A stretch of 64,000 bases of DNA from Bactericera cockerelli (Eukaryota > Arthropoda > Insecta > Hemiptera > Triozidae). This document shows positions 46,699 to 60,006 of the stretch, one piece after another. The position numbers and the translations under genes are program-made. The notes beneath the pieces are model-generated. The model ran no database searches and was not told the DNA's origin. It worked only from the letters and a program-made list of their open reading frames with translations. Location: contig CM044961.1 of assembly GCA_024516035.1 (NCBI GenBank), forward strand, positions 37,537,112 to 37,601,111, in the 5' to 3' direction. Within the stretch, counting starts at the first letter, position 1; each line of letters starts with the position of its first letter.

Positions 46699-49600
46699 TA
46701 CATGACTGATTCTATAGTAGTGAGGGTTAGGTGGTAGATAATGATAATGTGTTTTTTATGTTATTATATCACAATTTTAGTGCGTAACGCAGAATTGTAG
46801 GACTTTTCCGTATCTGTAATATCCCAATATCTTCTTCTTCTTTTACTATGTCTTATCCCGCTCAAGCAGGGTCGACGTTGTTCAACCTCATGGTTGAGAC
46901 TGATTGGTTTTGGCACATTTTTTACGGCTGGATGCCCTTCCTAACGCCAACGATTCTATTTGATTTAACGTTCTGGATTAGGACGGGGGTTTTACCCTCC
47001 CTTCGCTGGGAATCGTACCAGCTACCCAGATTAACCTCACCCAGCCTGGGTAGGGCCGGAAAATGGCAGCCTCACGTGTTTGGATGGAACAGAAATTTCT
47101 TCGAAAAGTCTGCCCCAGCCGGGAGTTGAACTCGGGAACTCTGGACTACAGGCAGTAGTCACACCATTACGCCACGGAGGCTGCAATATCCCAATATCTT
47201 ATTTTTGCCTATAACTCCGCCACTAGTCGCTTTTAACATTAATAAATAATAATAAATGTGTTTATTTGTGTTATTATATCACAATTTTAGTGGGTAGCGC
47301 AGAATTGTAGGACTTTTGCGTATCTTTATTATCCCAATATCTTATTTTTGCCTATAATTCCGCCACTGATGGCTGCTAACGCTGCTACTCATTTTTCCTC
47401 ACGAGGTGTAAGTGGACCCTGAACGCCCAAGTACGGAGCAGAAAAAATCCTACCCCGCTGGTGATCGAACCCACCGTCACCGTAGAGCGCTAACTTACTC
47501 GGCTACGGTGACTACTAGCTGGTAGAAAATGCTTTGAGTATTAACCTCACCTGGTGTATACCTTCCACTAAAGAGTGTTGTTATTATTATTATGTATATG
47601 AGAAAAATGTTAATTTTCTCACCTGTACTGCAGAGATCCCACATTGTTCAAAATCTCGGGCGGAATGTCTGCCTGAACTTTGTCGCTCAGAATCTTCATG
47701 GCTGTCTTGTAAGCCTGGAGGGAGCCGGGGAGATCTGACTGCTCCAGGATCTGAGCTAGCTCTATCCACGCCTCTATATCGTCGGGGAATTGTTCCGTAA
47801 CCTGAGGAAATACAATACAATACAATAAAGTAGAATAGATAAGGGAGCCGGGGAGATCTTACTGCTTCAGGATCTGAGCTAGCTCTATCCATGCATGAAG
47901 TTTAATTTTTTTAAATATCATATTTGTGTTAATCACTATGTGATATCACAACGACTCGAACTCGCATTACAAAATCTTTGCTGAACTTGGAACTCGAATC
48001 ACCGACCTCTAGGTTACGAGTCCACCGCCTTACCGATCAAGCTACTGAGGTCGATTGCCCATCCCGGAGTATGCCTGGTGGGGTTACCTTCCTCTAAAGA
48101 GTATTAGTATTATTATATTTTTTTTAGACCTTAGTTTAAGATATTATTTTATTTTATTAGACCTAAGTTTTATTTTATATTAGAATATGGAAGGGAAATT
48201 GTGACAAATGAGTAGTTCTCGTTAATTCATTTAAAATTAAAAAAATAAAATTAAAATAAAAAATTATATAAGTTCTTACTTTTCTCAGATGTTGCTTGGC
48301 TATGTCCCGCTTGGACTGACTGGTGGAGTTGGCGTAGAGAGAGCCAAGGATCTTCATTGTCTCGTAGTTACCGGGCTGAGCTTTCAGAACTTTCTCAAAG
48401 CATTGGGCAGCCTGGAAATTTAAATAATATGAAATTTAACTCGATATAATAATAATGATAATAATTCCGTGTCCGTGAGATAGGTATTTATACCTAAATC
48501 ACGGTGGTGAGAGGATTTTAATTTTATTGATATTTTTAATTTAAATAACGATTTTTTTGTTTGTAATTTTTTGTAATTTTATTAATGTAATAAAATGGAA
48601 CATTGTTCCGTAAATTTATTTAAAAAAAAAAAATTAAATGGACGCCCAGATCCAATGTCCAGGTTCTTTTCATAACTCGATATAAATTTTCTTCTTCTTT
48701 TTTTTTTTTTGATTCACGAAAAAGTTTTAACTGTTGATAATGTAAATATTCTGAATGATCTTTAATTGCTTTAATGTAGTTAGAAAATATATTATAGATT
48801 TACTTAATTAATATATTTATGGTAGATGATTTTTTGCACAAGTTAAAAACCATGTTACCTAAGATTTTATTAAATAAAAAAAATCCAACAGGAACCTTGG
48901 TATTAAAAGTGTCCGCAACTCGTGAGACATCCTGTATATGCAAGACATTTTGTTTTTTTTTAACTCATTGTAGCAGAGTAAATATGCTAGGATGCTAAAC
49001 ACGGTCCAATCACTCACATTCTCCGTGTCGCCGCGATACACATATTTATTTATTTATTTAGAAACTCTTTATTAGTAGAACATATATACAGACAAATAAT
49101 GGTAAAAATTAAATATAATAATTGACAATATTAATAATATAAAAAAGAAAAAAATAAACAAAATATATACACATGTCCTAACTAAAGGGTGGCGTTATTG
49201 CCTATGGCAATCTCTTCCACCCAACCCTTACATCTACCCGAGGCTACACACACCCCTTACTCACATTCTCCGTGTCACCCTGGTACACATACATCTGGCC
49301 CAGGCTACACACACCCCTTACTATTATTATTAAACAATTCTTTGTATAATATAACGGGGTTATTGCCTATGGCAATCTCTTCCACCCAACTTTTTTTTTT
49401 TTCAATAACTTTATTATATTTTATTTTAATATTCATACATATCCTTCATTTAATATTTAATAGTTACTGCAATCCAATGTACTTTTCAGTATTTTTTTTA
49501 TTTTTATTGACTCGCATTCTCCGTGTCACCCTGGTACACATACATCTGGCCCAGGCTACACACACCCTTACTAACATTCTCCGTCTCTTCCACCCAACCC

Positions 49601-52600
49601 TTTATCTACTCACATTCTCCGTGTCGCCCCGGTACACATACATCTAATCTCTTCCACCCAACCCTTTATCTACTCACATTCTCCGTGTCGCCCCGGTACA
49701 CATACATCTAATCTCTTCCACCCAACCCTTTATCTACTCACATTCTCCGTGTCGCCCCGGTACACATACATCTAATCTCTTCCACCCAACCCTTTATCTA
49801 CTCACATTCTCCGTGTCGCCCCGGTACACATACATCTAATCTCTTCCACCCAACCCTTTATCTACTCACATTCTCCGTGTCGCCCCGGTACACATACATC
49901 TAATCTCTTCCACCCAACCCTTTATCTACTCACATTCTCCGTGTCGCCCCGGTACACATACATCTGTTACTCACATTCTCCGTGTCGCCCCGGTACACAT
50001 ACATCTAATCTCTTCCACCCAACCCTTTATTGACTCACATTCTCCGTGTCGCCCCGGTACACATACATCTAATCTCTTCCACCCAACCCTTTATCTACTC
50101 ACATTCTCCGTGTCTCCCCGGTACACATACATCTGGCCCAGGCCGAAGTTGGGCAGCACGAAGGGCGCGGGCGCGAACTGCGTGGCGCGGTAGTAGTACT
50201 GGAAGGCCTGGCCGTAGTCCCCCTGCACGTGGAAGGCGCGCGCCAGCTGGTAGCAGGACTCGGAGCGCATGGCCTCGTTCTCTGTGTTGTGGAACGCGTG
50301 CATGGCCAGGTGTTCTACCTTGTAGTAGTCCTGGGGGGGAGAAGTTCAGAATGCTGAATGGGTTGCTTACACTTTTTGACATTTTCATGTCTTTGCTCTG
50401 GCACATAACCAAAATTATGTGACGAAATTATGTAACGAAATATTGAATTGTAAAGGGAGAGAAGAGGGAAAGTGTGTGTCATGCGCACAATGGCGAAGTA
50501 TTGAATTGTAGAGGGAGAGAAGAGAGAAGGTATGTGTCATGCGCACAATACGAAATTTGGTCAGTTGGGTTTTGGACCTTGAATAGTAAAGATGAAAATG
50601 TCCCAATGGTTGCAGACTCGTATGCAAGCGTTTTTTTAAACAAAAATTTAACATCGCTTTCAACTGCATGGTCATATCAGTAGTCACCGTGGCAGAGTGA
50701 GTTAGCGCGCTAGGCATTGTACGCATGGTGACCTGGGTTCGATTCCCAGCGGGGCAGGAATTTTTCTTTTCTTTTTTACATTTTTCAACTAATTTCTACT
50801 TTAGTTTATTCTTATTTTTCAGTATTGTTACTTACCATGTATTGTTATTCTTACAACATCCTATGTATTGTATTATAAAACCTAAAAAAATGATTCTCCT
50901 GAAACAACTCGAAACATTAGGCCTTAGAAACACAGTACTCAAATGGTTTGACTCTTACTTATCTAATAGAACACAGATACTTAGACTAAACTCACAACTA
51001 TCTGATCCAGTAAAATGTCACACATTCTCAATCTTACAAGGTACGCTGCTTGGCCCCTGCTTATTTAACTGTTATACAAACTCTCTTCCTGGATTAAGCA
51101 GAGGTCAAGTTTATTGCTATGCAGATGATACCGTGGTATGTTACTCTTCAGATAGCTGGGAGCAAACTCACTCACTTGCGACTATGGACTTGACTTTTAT
51201 ACAAAACTGGTACACCTCTATGTCATTACAAATCAAATCAAAAAACAAACTACATGACTTTTTCAATAGATGACAGAGGACAACCAACTACATCAACAAT
51301 ACAAGTTACTAACACTGAGAATAAAACCATAACATTACAACAACAAAATACTGTACGCTACTTAGGAGTAATACTAGACAATCATTTGAAATGGACAGGA
51401 CACATTGACTTATTGAGACAGAAATTAAGACATTTAATGTATATTTTTTACAATCTAAACCAAGCTTGTGATAAATCAGTATTAAGAGAGGTATATTTTG
51501 CTATGGCTCAGTCACTGATTCAATACTGTATCACAGCTTGGGGAGGGGCGTATCAAAATACATTAAATAAACTAAAGACAACTCAAAACATTTTACTTAG
51601 GACAATACTAAAGAAAGACCGACTATTTCATTCTGATGACTTATACAAACTTCTAAATGTACCTAACCTTAACGACATAATATATACCTATTTAAAACTG
51701 CGACATTTACTATTAAGAAGAAGAACTTTTGGACTATGAACATTAACCAGACTCACACAACTAGACAAACAGGACAAACGGTACTACCAAGAAAAAATAG
51801 ATCATTATCACAAAGACATTTTTCTTACCTAGGAAATAAAATATATAATATATTACCAGTAGAGTTCAGAGAAATAAAAGATATGAAATTATTGAGAAAG
51901 ATATTAGGAGAATGGCTTGAAAGTGAACAAAATAAGACCAAATTAAAACAATCAATTATATGAAGAAAAAATAATCATACCAAAGCGTGAGAAAAAAATT
52001 ATTAAATTAGAAGAGAAACAAAAGTAAAAAAACCTACATACAGAAATACAATTTTTAGTTGTTGATTAAAAAAATGTTAAAATCAGAAGACTTATTATAA
52101 CAGAGGAGTCCAACACATGCTTTAAGCACACATGGACTCCTCTATAACTCAATTTATAAATCTATTTATTGTATATCTTATTTATTTTACTTTTAACTAT
52201 ATTTATGTATTTCTGCAATTGTATTTTGTATTATAAAAAATAATAAAAATAAAGAGTATTGAAAAAAAAAGTATTGAAAAAAAAAAAGAAGTTCAGAATG
52301 GATGAAAAAAAAAATGCCTGCCATTGGCTGCCAATTTTCATGAAAGAAGGTATACAAAAAAAGAAAGAAAAAAATTATGAAAAATATCTGATAAAAACAC
52401 AAAAAAAAATAATTGTTAGTTTAGTAAGGAAATTATTACTTTCCTTACCTATCCTGTAATAAGGAAAAAAAAAAAAAAATGCCTGCCATTGGATGCCAAT
52501 TTTCATGAAAGAAGGTATACAAAAAAAAAAGAAAAAAAATTATGAAAAATATTTGATAAAAACACATAAAAAAAATTGTTAGTTAAGAAAGGAAATTATT

Positions 52601-55600
52601 TGACTTTTTTTCTTTTTTTTTAAACAATTTTTTATAGATGTATTTTACTACAAGGTTTATAACATATTTGACTTTTGTAACGCTTTCGGGCCGAATTATT
52701 AAACAGGATTTAGATCTCTCTCTTTAACTAAATATTATATTTAAAAAAAAAAGATAAGATAAGTCAGACTGTCCTCAACTCGGACTATAGTGTGCTTGGG
52801 ATTGGTTGAAACTCGGACTATAGTGTGCTGGGATTGGTTGAAACTCGAACTAGAGGGCGAGTCAGGCTTAGCCTAACTATAACCCTTGTTTCTGTCATAC
52901 CTTTTTCCTGAATCTATTTTCTCTAACTTGAAGTAACTTAAAGAAGTTATTGAAATCAGTCCTAAAAGAATCTTAAGCTATATAGATCTCTTTTAGAAAA
53001 ACATGGGCATGTCACAAAAGATCTATCTAAGGTCGCAGTGAAAAAGAGCTTTTGTAGCGGACAGTCCTACTTATACTAATACCAAAGTTAAGTTTTAATA
53101 CCTTTTTGAAGAAGAAATGGTTGGCCAGATGGTTGAGCACCATGGGATTGGTGGAATCGATGGCGTACGCTTTCGACAGCATCTGAACTCCGGAGCGGAT
53201 GTCTTCTGGATCCTGCGTGTTGAACTTGAGAATAGCAAGACCTACCAGGGCTCCTACACACTGCGGGTCTAGCTGTAGAGCACGCTCGAATGCAAGCCTG
53301 TGGTAGAATAAGAATTTTAATTTAACTTGATATTTTAACCTTAAAATATTTTTTTTATAAGAGCCCTTAATACAATGCATGTCATGAACATTTTATTTTT
53401 ATCAATAATATTAATTACCTTGCTTTCTCCTGGTTTCCTAGCTTCATGAAGCAGTGCCCCATACCAAGCCGTACTGCAGCTGGACATCCAGGGTTGGTCC
53501 TCAGTGCTTTCTTGTAGAATGCAAGAGCTCCTCGGTAATTGTTCTTGTTGTACGCTATGCAAGCCTTGCCCAAGAGGGATGGAATGTTGTTTGGAGACTG
53601 GTGCAGGACAAAGTTGAACTGGGCGTCTGCCTCCTCCATTTTGTCACCTTTCACAAGGTAAGAGTAGGCTCGGCCTAGCAAGTGATTCTAAGGGAGTAAG
53701 AAGTAATGGAAAATTATTTTTTTGCATCTTTTAAAAATTAATCTTTGCTATCTTTTGGAGTCAAAATCACTTAATATAAAATACTTTGAGTGTAAAATGT
53801 TAGCTGATCAAACAAAAAATATTGGTCTAAAAAATCAAAGATAACAAAAAATTGAGTTGAAAAACATTTTGTTACCTACAAATATTTAGAAGGAATAGCT
53901 CACATATTTATTGAAATATGTTTACAAAAAAAGCCTGTTTCACATTTAAACCTTTTTATTTTTTTTCTCATGTGAATTCAGTCATTAGAAATAACAAAAA
54001 AAGCGTGCGATTAGCTCAGTGGTTAAGCACTTGCTTGCCATGCGGAAGGTCCTGGGTTCGATCCCCCGTGCCGACAAAAATTTGTATTCTTAATTTGGTT
54101 ACAATTATTTGTAAGGGATACCTTCCGGTGCGCTCGTGTTGACCCAGCACCTAAATGGGAAGTATTGTGTCACTTCTCGCCCATCAGAGGGGAGGCATAC
54201 TACGGGATGGGCAGGCTACAACACAGACCACAAGCGTCTACAGTAGCTCCTGTTTCATGGCTACGAAATAAAAAAGGCTGTGAAACACTCATCTTTTTTT
54301 TTTTTTTTTTTTTTTTTAAACATGATCATGAAAAAATCAGCTCCCACTTCTTACCTGGTCGTACATGATAATCTTGTCTCCGGTCGTATACAGGGTGGTT
54401 GCTTTGAGAAAATATTCTTCTTTCTTCTCCTTATTCTTTTCCTTGTTGGCCATCTGTACATAGTAAGCAGCCAGCAGGTCAAACATTTCCATCTGATCTT
54501 TCTCAACATCCCGGTAATCTTGACCTGCCTCTGTGTTAGCGGCCTCAAGCATTTTGAGGAACACATTAACATAGCCTTGCTTGTAGTACTCCACCTGAAA
54601 TAATAGTGGGATTTAAAATGATGCAGTTTGTATATTTTAACAACAAATTTTTTTTTTATGTTGGTACAGATTGATTTTAATAAGAAACAACACTATCTAA
54701 AAGATCTGTTGGTACATATCTTAAAAAAACCCTTGTTTTCATATATTCTTCTGTTGGGTTTGATCCCACACATGGCAGGCATTTCTCCACTGTGTTTGTA
54801 TATTTTTACAACAACAATTCTCTATGTAAGTATAAATTGATATTAATAAGAAACAATATTATCTAAAAGACTCCGTAGTGAATAGACGTACAATTTTAAT
54901 CCTAATCTTTAAAATTAAATATTAATTGATCCCAGTCATCCCTAATAATAATTTAATTTTTACCAAACGTGTCTGAATTTTCTCTGAATGACAGTGTTTT
55001 TCATGAATTTTTTTGTGAAGTTTTTATATGTGTAATATTTATTTAAAAAAAAAATAAGCAGTGCGATCGTATTGGTGACATAGGATAAGTATATCTATGT
55101 ACCTATTTCATATGTGTATACTGCCCATCCATTAATGCACTTTCACTCCCCCCATTTTTTCATTGACAATAAGTTTCTAAATAAGGAACTTCTTTTTATC
55201 CAATATGACACTGAGTAGGACCCAAATTTTGGCTCTGAAAAAGAAAATGGAGCTTTCCTTTCTTGAAAGTTTTCACCAAAATGTCCAGGACTGTGCTTAT
55301 GACTTCTATCTCGAATTGCAAACCTTAAAAGAGTCGCACCAAATTGACTTCCAGAATCCCTCACAGCACAAATAAGTTCTATCATAGCTAGCCTAAACAC
55401 GGAAATAACTAAAAATGAAACACGTAAAGGTCAGATCAAAAACTTAACAGAGTTACTAGAAAAAGAAGTACAAAAATCAAAACACTATTATACTAGGTAT
55501 CAAGATGAACTTAAGAACAATACTGTACTGACAGAAGACGCTGAACGAAATGTGACTAAAACCAATGAGGTTGAGTCAGAACTTCGCCAGAAGAATGCAG

Positions 55601-58600
55601 ATTTGACAAGTATGATCCAGAAACTGACTTATGACAAGAACAAGTTGTGTACTGAACTTGAACAACTGAAGAAGAAGTCAGTCAAACCGTCAACCCCAGC
55701 TACTCCTCAGACAATAGCCCCGCCCAACCCCAGTGTGATACAGGATCCAGTATCCCATGACTCTTCACCCCCTCCCCCACCCAGCGGCCCTTCTCCATTT
55801 GCCACAATCCCCGGATCCAGCACCAGCAACATGCATTCAACACCTGACACATTGGATGCTGCTCCCAATCAGAATTCCAACACTTGCAACAACTTATTAG
55901 TAATAGGAGATAGCCATTGTAGGGAATTAAATTCTATTTTAAAACAACTAGCCCCACCTAATTGTAAAGTTAATTGTATTGCAATGCCAGGGAAAACATT
56001 ACATCAAGTTGTATCTGCCATCCGTGTCAATAAATTAGAACTTCATACCAATATCTGTGTTGTTGCAGGTACCAATGATGTATTTAAGACTTCTTTTGAC
56101 AACTTGGTGAAATCTTATGCCCTTCTGTATGAAAAGTGTAAACAATTTAAAATCTTTGTTGTTCTTCCACCCCCTAGGTTTGATGTCAGGAATATTAATA
56201 ATCACATTCTAAAGATAAACTGTAAAATTAAACACAATCTCAGTCAGTATAATAATATCACTTGCATAGACCCAAAGAATATATTACACAACCTGAGTAC
56301 CTACACTAAAGATAGACTCCATCTGAATAGAAAGGGCAAACAATTATTCTGTGTAAATGTAATAACCAAAATATATGGTAAAGTGACAAATAGACCTGGC
56401 TCTGTAGTCACGCATAAGTTAGGTACACAGTCTGAGTCTCGAACCCAGCAACACAGACATTCTAAGCTCAAGCAAGCTCGGCACACTACAAGGCGCACAG
56501 AAAGTTCTGCTACATCTAGGAACATACCGAGTCTTCTGCACATGAACACTCATCCCCCTGCGCCCCACACTGTACCACCTTACACACCCTTATACCACCC
56601 TCCACCCCAACCAACACTTGCATCACACCCATCCCCTCCAGTGTACTTTACACAACATCCGACCTTACACTACCCACCATACCCACCTACTGCTCCTTAC
56701 TATCAGCCCCCTCTGAACCAAATGTACTACCCCCCTCACTCTTATCGTGATGTATTACTTAGACCACCAGTACACCAAGGTAATGGTAATGCAAATTTTC
56801 AATTTGCAATGACGAATCTTGCCTAGATGAACATTCTATATCATACCGTTCTCTATCTCAGAACAATAATGTTAATTCGTTTAACCTTACATCACAAATA
56901 TTACCTTCCTCTTTACAACAAAATCTGAGTTCCAGGGATATTCTGATTCCTACCTCCCCCCTTCCCCAAGATCATAGCATGAACTCAGGTGTACCCGGTA
57001 CTTGTAATAATTCTAATAGGGATTCAAACCGGGGTATAATTGAACAAGTACGAGTCTTCTATCAGAATACAAGAGGATTGAAATCCAAAACTGATACTTT
57101 TTCATTGAACCTACTGACAGAAGACTACGATATTATTTGTATCACAGAGTCATGGCTCACAACCGATGTTGCATCTAGGGAACTTTTTGACTCCCGCTAT
57201 GATGTATTTCGGTTAGATCGAGACCCAGTTATTACTCAAAAAACCAAAGGCGGTGGTTTGTTGGTGGCGGTGAAAAAATGTATTACTGCAACCCCCATTT
57301 CTCATTATAGTATATGCTCTGCTGACTCTGAAGTAATGTATTTGAAGCTGAGTATATTTGGTCATCAGGTATATTTAGTACTTTGCTATCTCCCTCCCTA
57401 TGTTAAAACTGAAACACTCGAACAATTAGCCCTTAGTATTTGTAACATAGATGAACTCATCAATAGCAACCTGATATTACTGGGGGACTTTAACATTCCT
57501 GAGTACGCAAGTCACGTAGCTGGTGGTGAGAACACACAGTATTCGTCTCGTATGTTACATCTATCCCAGATCATTAGCTTTTATAACCTAGATAATTTCA
57601 ATCATATTAGAAATTGTGATGGAAGATTGCTTGATCTTTGTTTTAGCAACTTCCATAAGAGCCGTATCACAAGAAGAACAGCTCCTACTCTGTCTATAGA
57701 GAAGTCTGATGGTCTGGTGGATGAAGATAACCCTCACCCAGCATGGACATTAAATATAGAACTCCGTAGATATGACAACAATGCATATACCCCTCCCCCT
57801 CCTCCTAATGGTAGTACTTGTAATTTTAATTTTAAAAAGTCCAACTTTCCCCAACTGAGAGATGAGATCAGTAAAATTAATTGGAACCTTATATTAAATA
57901 TTGAGGATGTGGACGAGGCTTTGTCAATATTTTATCAAACTCTGAATGAGGCCTTTTCACTCAGTGTACCTACTTATCCTTCCAGATCTGTTAAGTTTAA
58001 ATTCCCTAAATGGTGGACTAGGGAAACACAGATCACATATAAAAGGAAGGAGAGATTAAGAAAAATAAAACATAAATCGAAAAGACAAGAAGAGGAGTAC
58101 GTAGTACTTCGTAAACAAATTAGAAAATCCATCAAACAAGACTATCAATCCCACATTGTTCATATCACGGAGGAATTAAAAAAGGGCAACAGTCAGTCCT
58201 TCTGGAATCTGAAAAAGGAGAAAACTACTGACGGATCTAAACGTACCTTGACCTACAAAGATCAACTCCTAACAGATCCAGAGGCTATTGTGAACAGCTT
58301 TGCTGATCACTTTGTAAATGCATATAACCAGACCCCCTCCCTTTACTTACCTGACACTTCTGACCATACTGAGCTCTTTCACATTGAAGAGATATCTCAG
58401 GAAGATGTAGCTGTGGAAATGGCTAAAATGCCTACTAACAAACCACCGGGTCCTGATGGTATACCACCACTCATCTACTCTCAGTGTGCGGACCATCTGA
58501 AAATCCCACTTACCCTTATTTTTAACCTGGCCCTTAGAACCAAACAATTTCCTTCCTTATTAAAGGAGTCCATTGTGACTCCTGTACCAAAGAAAAATGG

Positions 58601-59971
58601 GGAACAGGATATCTCAGGACATAGACCCATAAGTAATTTAAATGTTGCTGCTAAAATATTTGAAGGTGTTATGTATGAGAAAATGTCATCATTCATATTT
58701 CAGAAAATTTCACCTCAGCAACACGGGTTTGTGAATCACAAGTCCACGGTAGGTAATCTGGTTGAGTTCTGTGACTTCACAGCCAGAGCCATATCACAAC
58801 AAGGCCAAGTCCACACAGTATATACAGATGTGGAAAAATGTTTCGATAGACTTAGCCATGATGCCATACTGAACAAACTTATTAGAGTTGGGTTTTCTAT
58901 TCCCTTAACTCAACTGTTTGGATCATACCTACAAAACAGGAAAATCTTTGTCAAATACCTAAATAAAAGATCTAGTCCCTTTATTCCAACCTCAGGGATT
59001 GTCCAAGGGAGTAAGCTAAGTAGTCTACTGTTTATATTAACATATGATGACCTACATAAACTCATTAGACACTCCCAAGTATTACTATACGCTGATGATC
59101 TGAAAATATTTAAAGTTATCCACAATACAGAAGACTGCCAACATCTGCAGGAAGATCTCACGTCCATCAGCGCGTGGCTCTCAACAATTGGCCTCAATTT
59201 TCATCCTAAGAAGTGCTACGTTATGAATTATACCAACAAAGAAAACCCTATAACACATACTTACCACATAAATAACACCCCTTTAGATTATGTGGAACAC
59301 TACAAAGACCTGGGAGTTACCTTCGAGAAGAACCTTGATTTCAGAAAACACCTCGATGAAATTGAGAAAAGGGCATTCCAGAGGCTTGGAATGATCATTC
59401 GGTTTTCTAAACCCATCCAAGACCTTGATGCTCTAAAACTCCTATATCAATCTCTTGTCAGGTCAATACTTGAATACGGTTCAATATTATGGTCCCCCTG
59501 TACTCAAGTAGCGATCAAGTCCTTAGAAAGAATACAGGCCAGGTTCACTCGATTTGCCTTTAATAAGGAAAATAATTTCTATCCCCTCTATCCTAACTAC
59601 ATAGAATACGATCTACTCATTGAGCAATTTGATCTTAGCTCGTTACAGGATAGAAGACTGGCAACTCAAATTAAGTTCATTAATAACGTGATTTGTGGAT
59701 CGGTAAATCACCCCTATGTGACTGACAAAGTTCAGTTCAGAGAAATTGACCCTAGGTTAAGATCTGCAGCTACAAGACAATTGAACATCCCTAATAAGAA
59801 AGAAGTGTACCTGTACAAGTCCCCCATTATCAAAGCCATGGCCTCATACAATGTTAAAACTTTGATTCCCAATCCTTAATTATCTTCCATCATCACGTCA
59901 TTTATTGCTGCAGTTCGGTGACATATTACAAGTCTATCTTGTTTTATATCACTAGCTTCAGTGTAGACGTT

Positions 59972-60006
<35 letters not shown>

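Larger units (their letters stand above)
49010..50102 (-). repeat. Tandem array of CTR9 exon 6 donor end fused to a LINE tail
   Basis: About 12 copies of the exon 6 end (reading [10 protein letters not shown] then GTGAGT). In the dense part (49600-50100) the unit is about 63 bp. Each unit joins the exon end and donor to a short piece of LINE 3' sequence (GGGTTGGGTGGAAGAGATT on the - strand), which also occurs in LINE tails at 49.05-49.23 and 49.36-49.5 kb. Two units near 49045 and 49290 are isolated and slightly diverged, and one short unit (near 49975) lacks the LINE piece. Confidence 0.9.
55205..60004 (+). mobile_element. LINE (CR1/L2/Jockey group), nearly intact
   Basis: ORF1 (one frameshift near its start), an intact ORF2 and a 30-base A run at 59975-60004. 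It lies in CTR9 intron 2 in the opposite orientation. The 5' limit is uncertain, and I saw no clear target duplication. Confidence 0.88.

Noticed and set aside
50683..50757. Possible tRNA gene
   Set aside because: Same head as the family A SINEs; no closed acceptor stem.
52193..52459. Phe/Lys-rich frames near 52.3 kb
   Set aside because: Products of A/T homopolymer runs in a duplicated A-rich segment.
54003..54075. Possible tRNA-Gly gene
   Set aside because: A and B boxes are good, but there is no matching acceptor stem and the downstream body is shared with another SINE copy at 38.7 kb.
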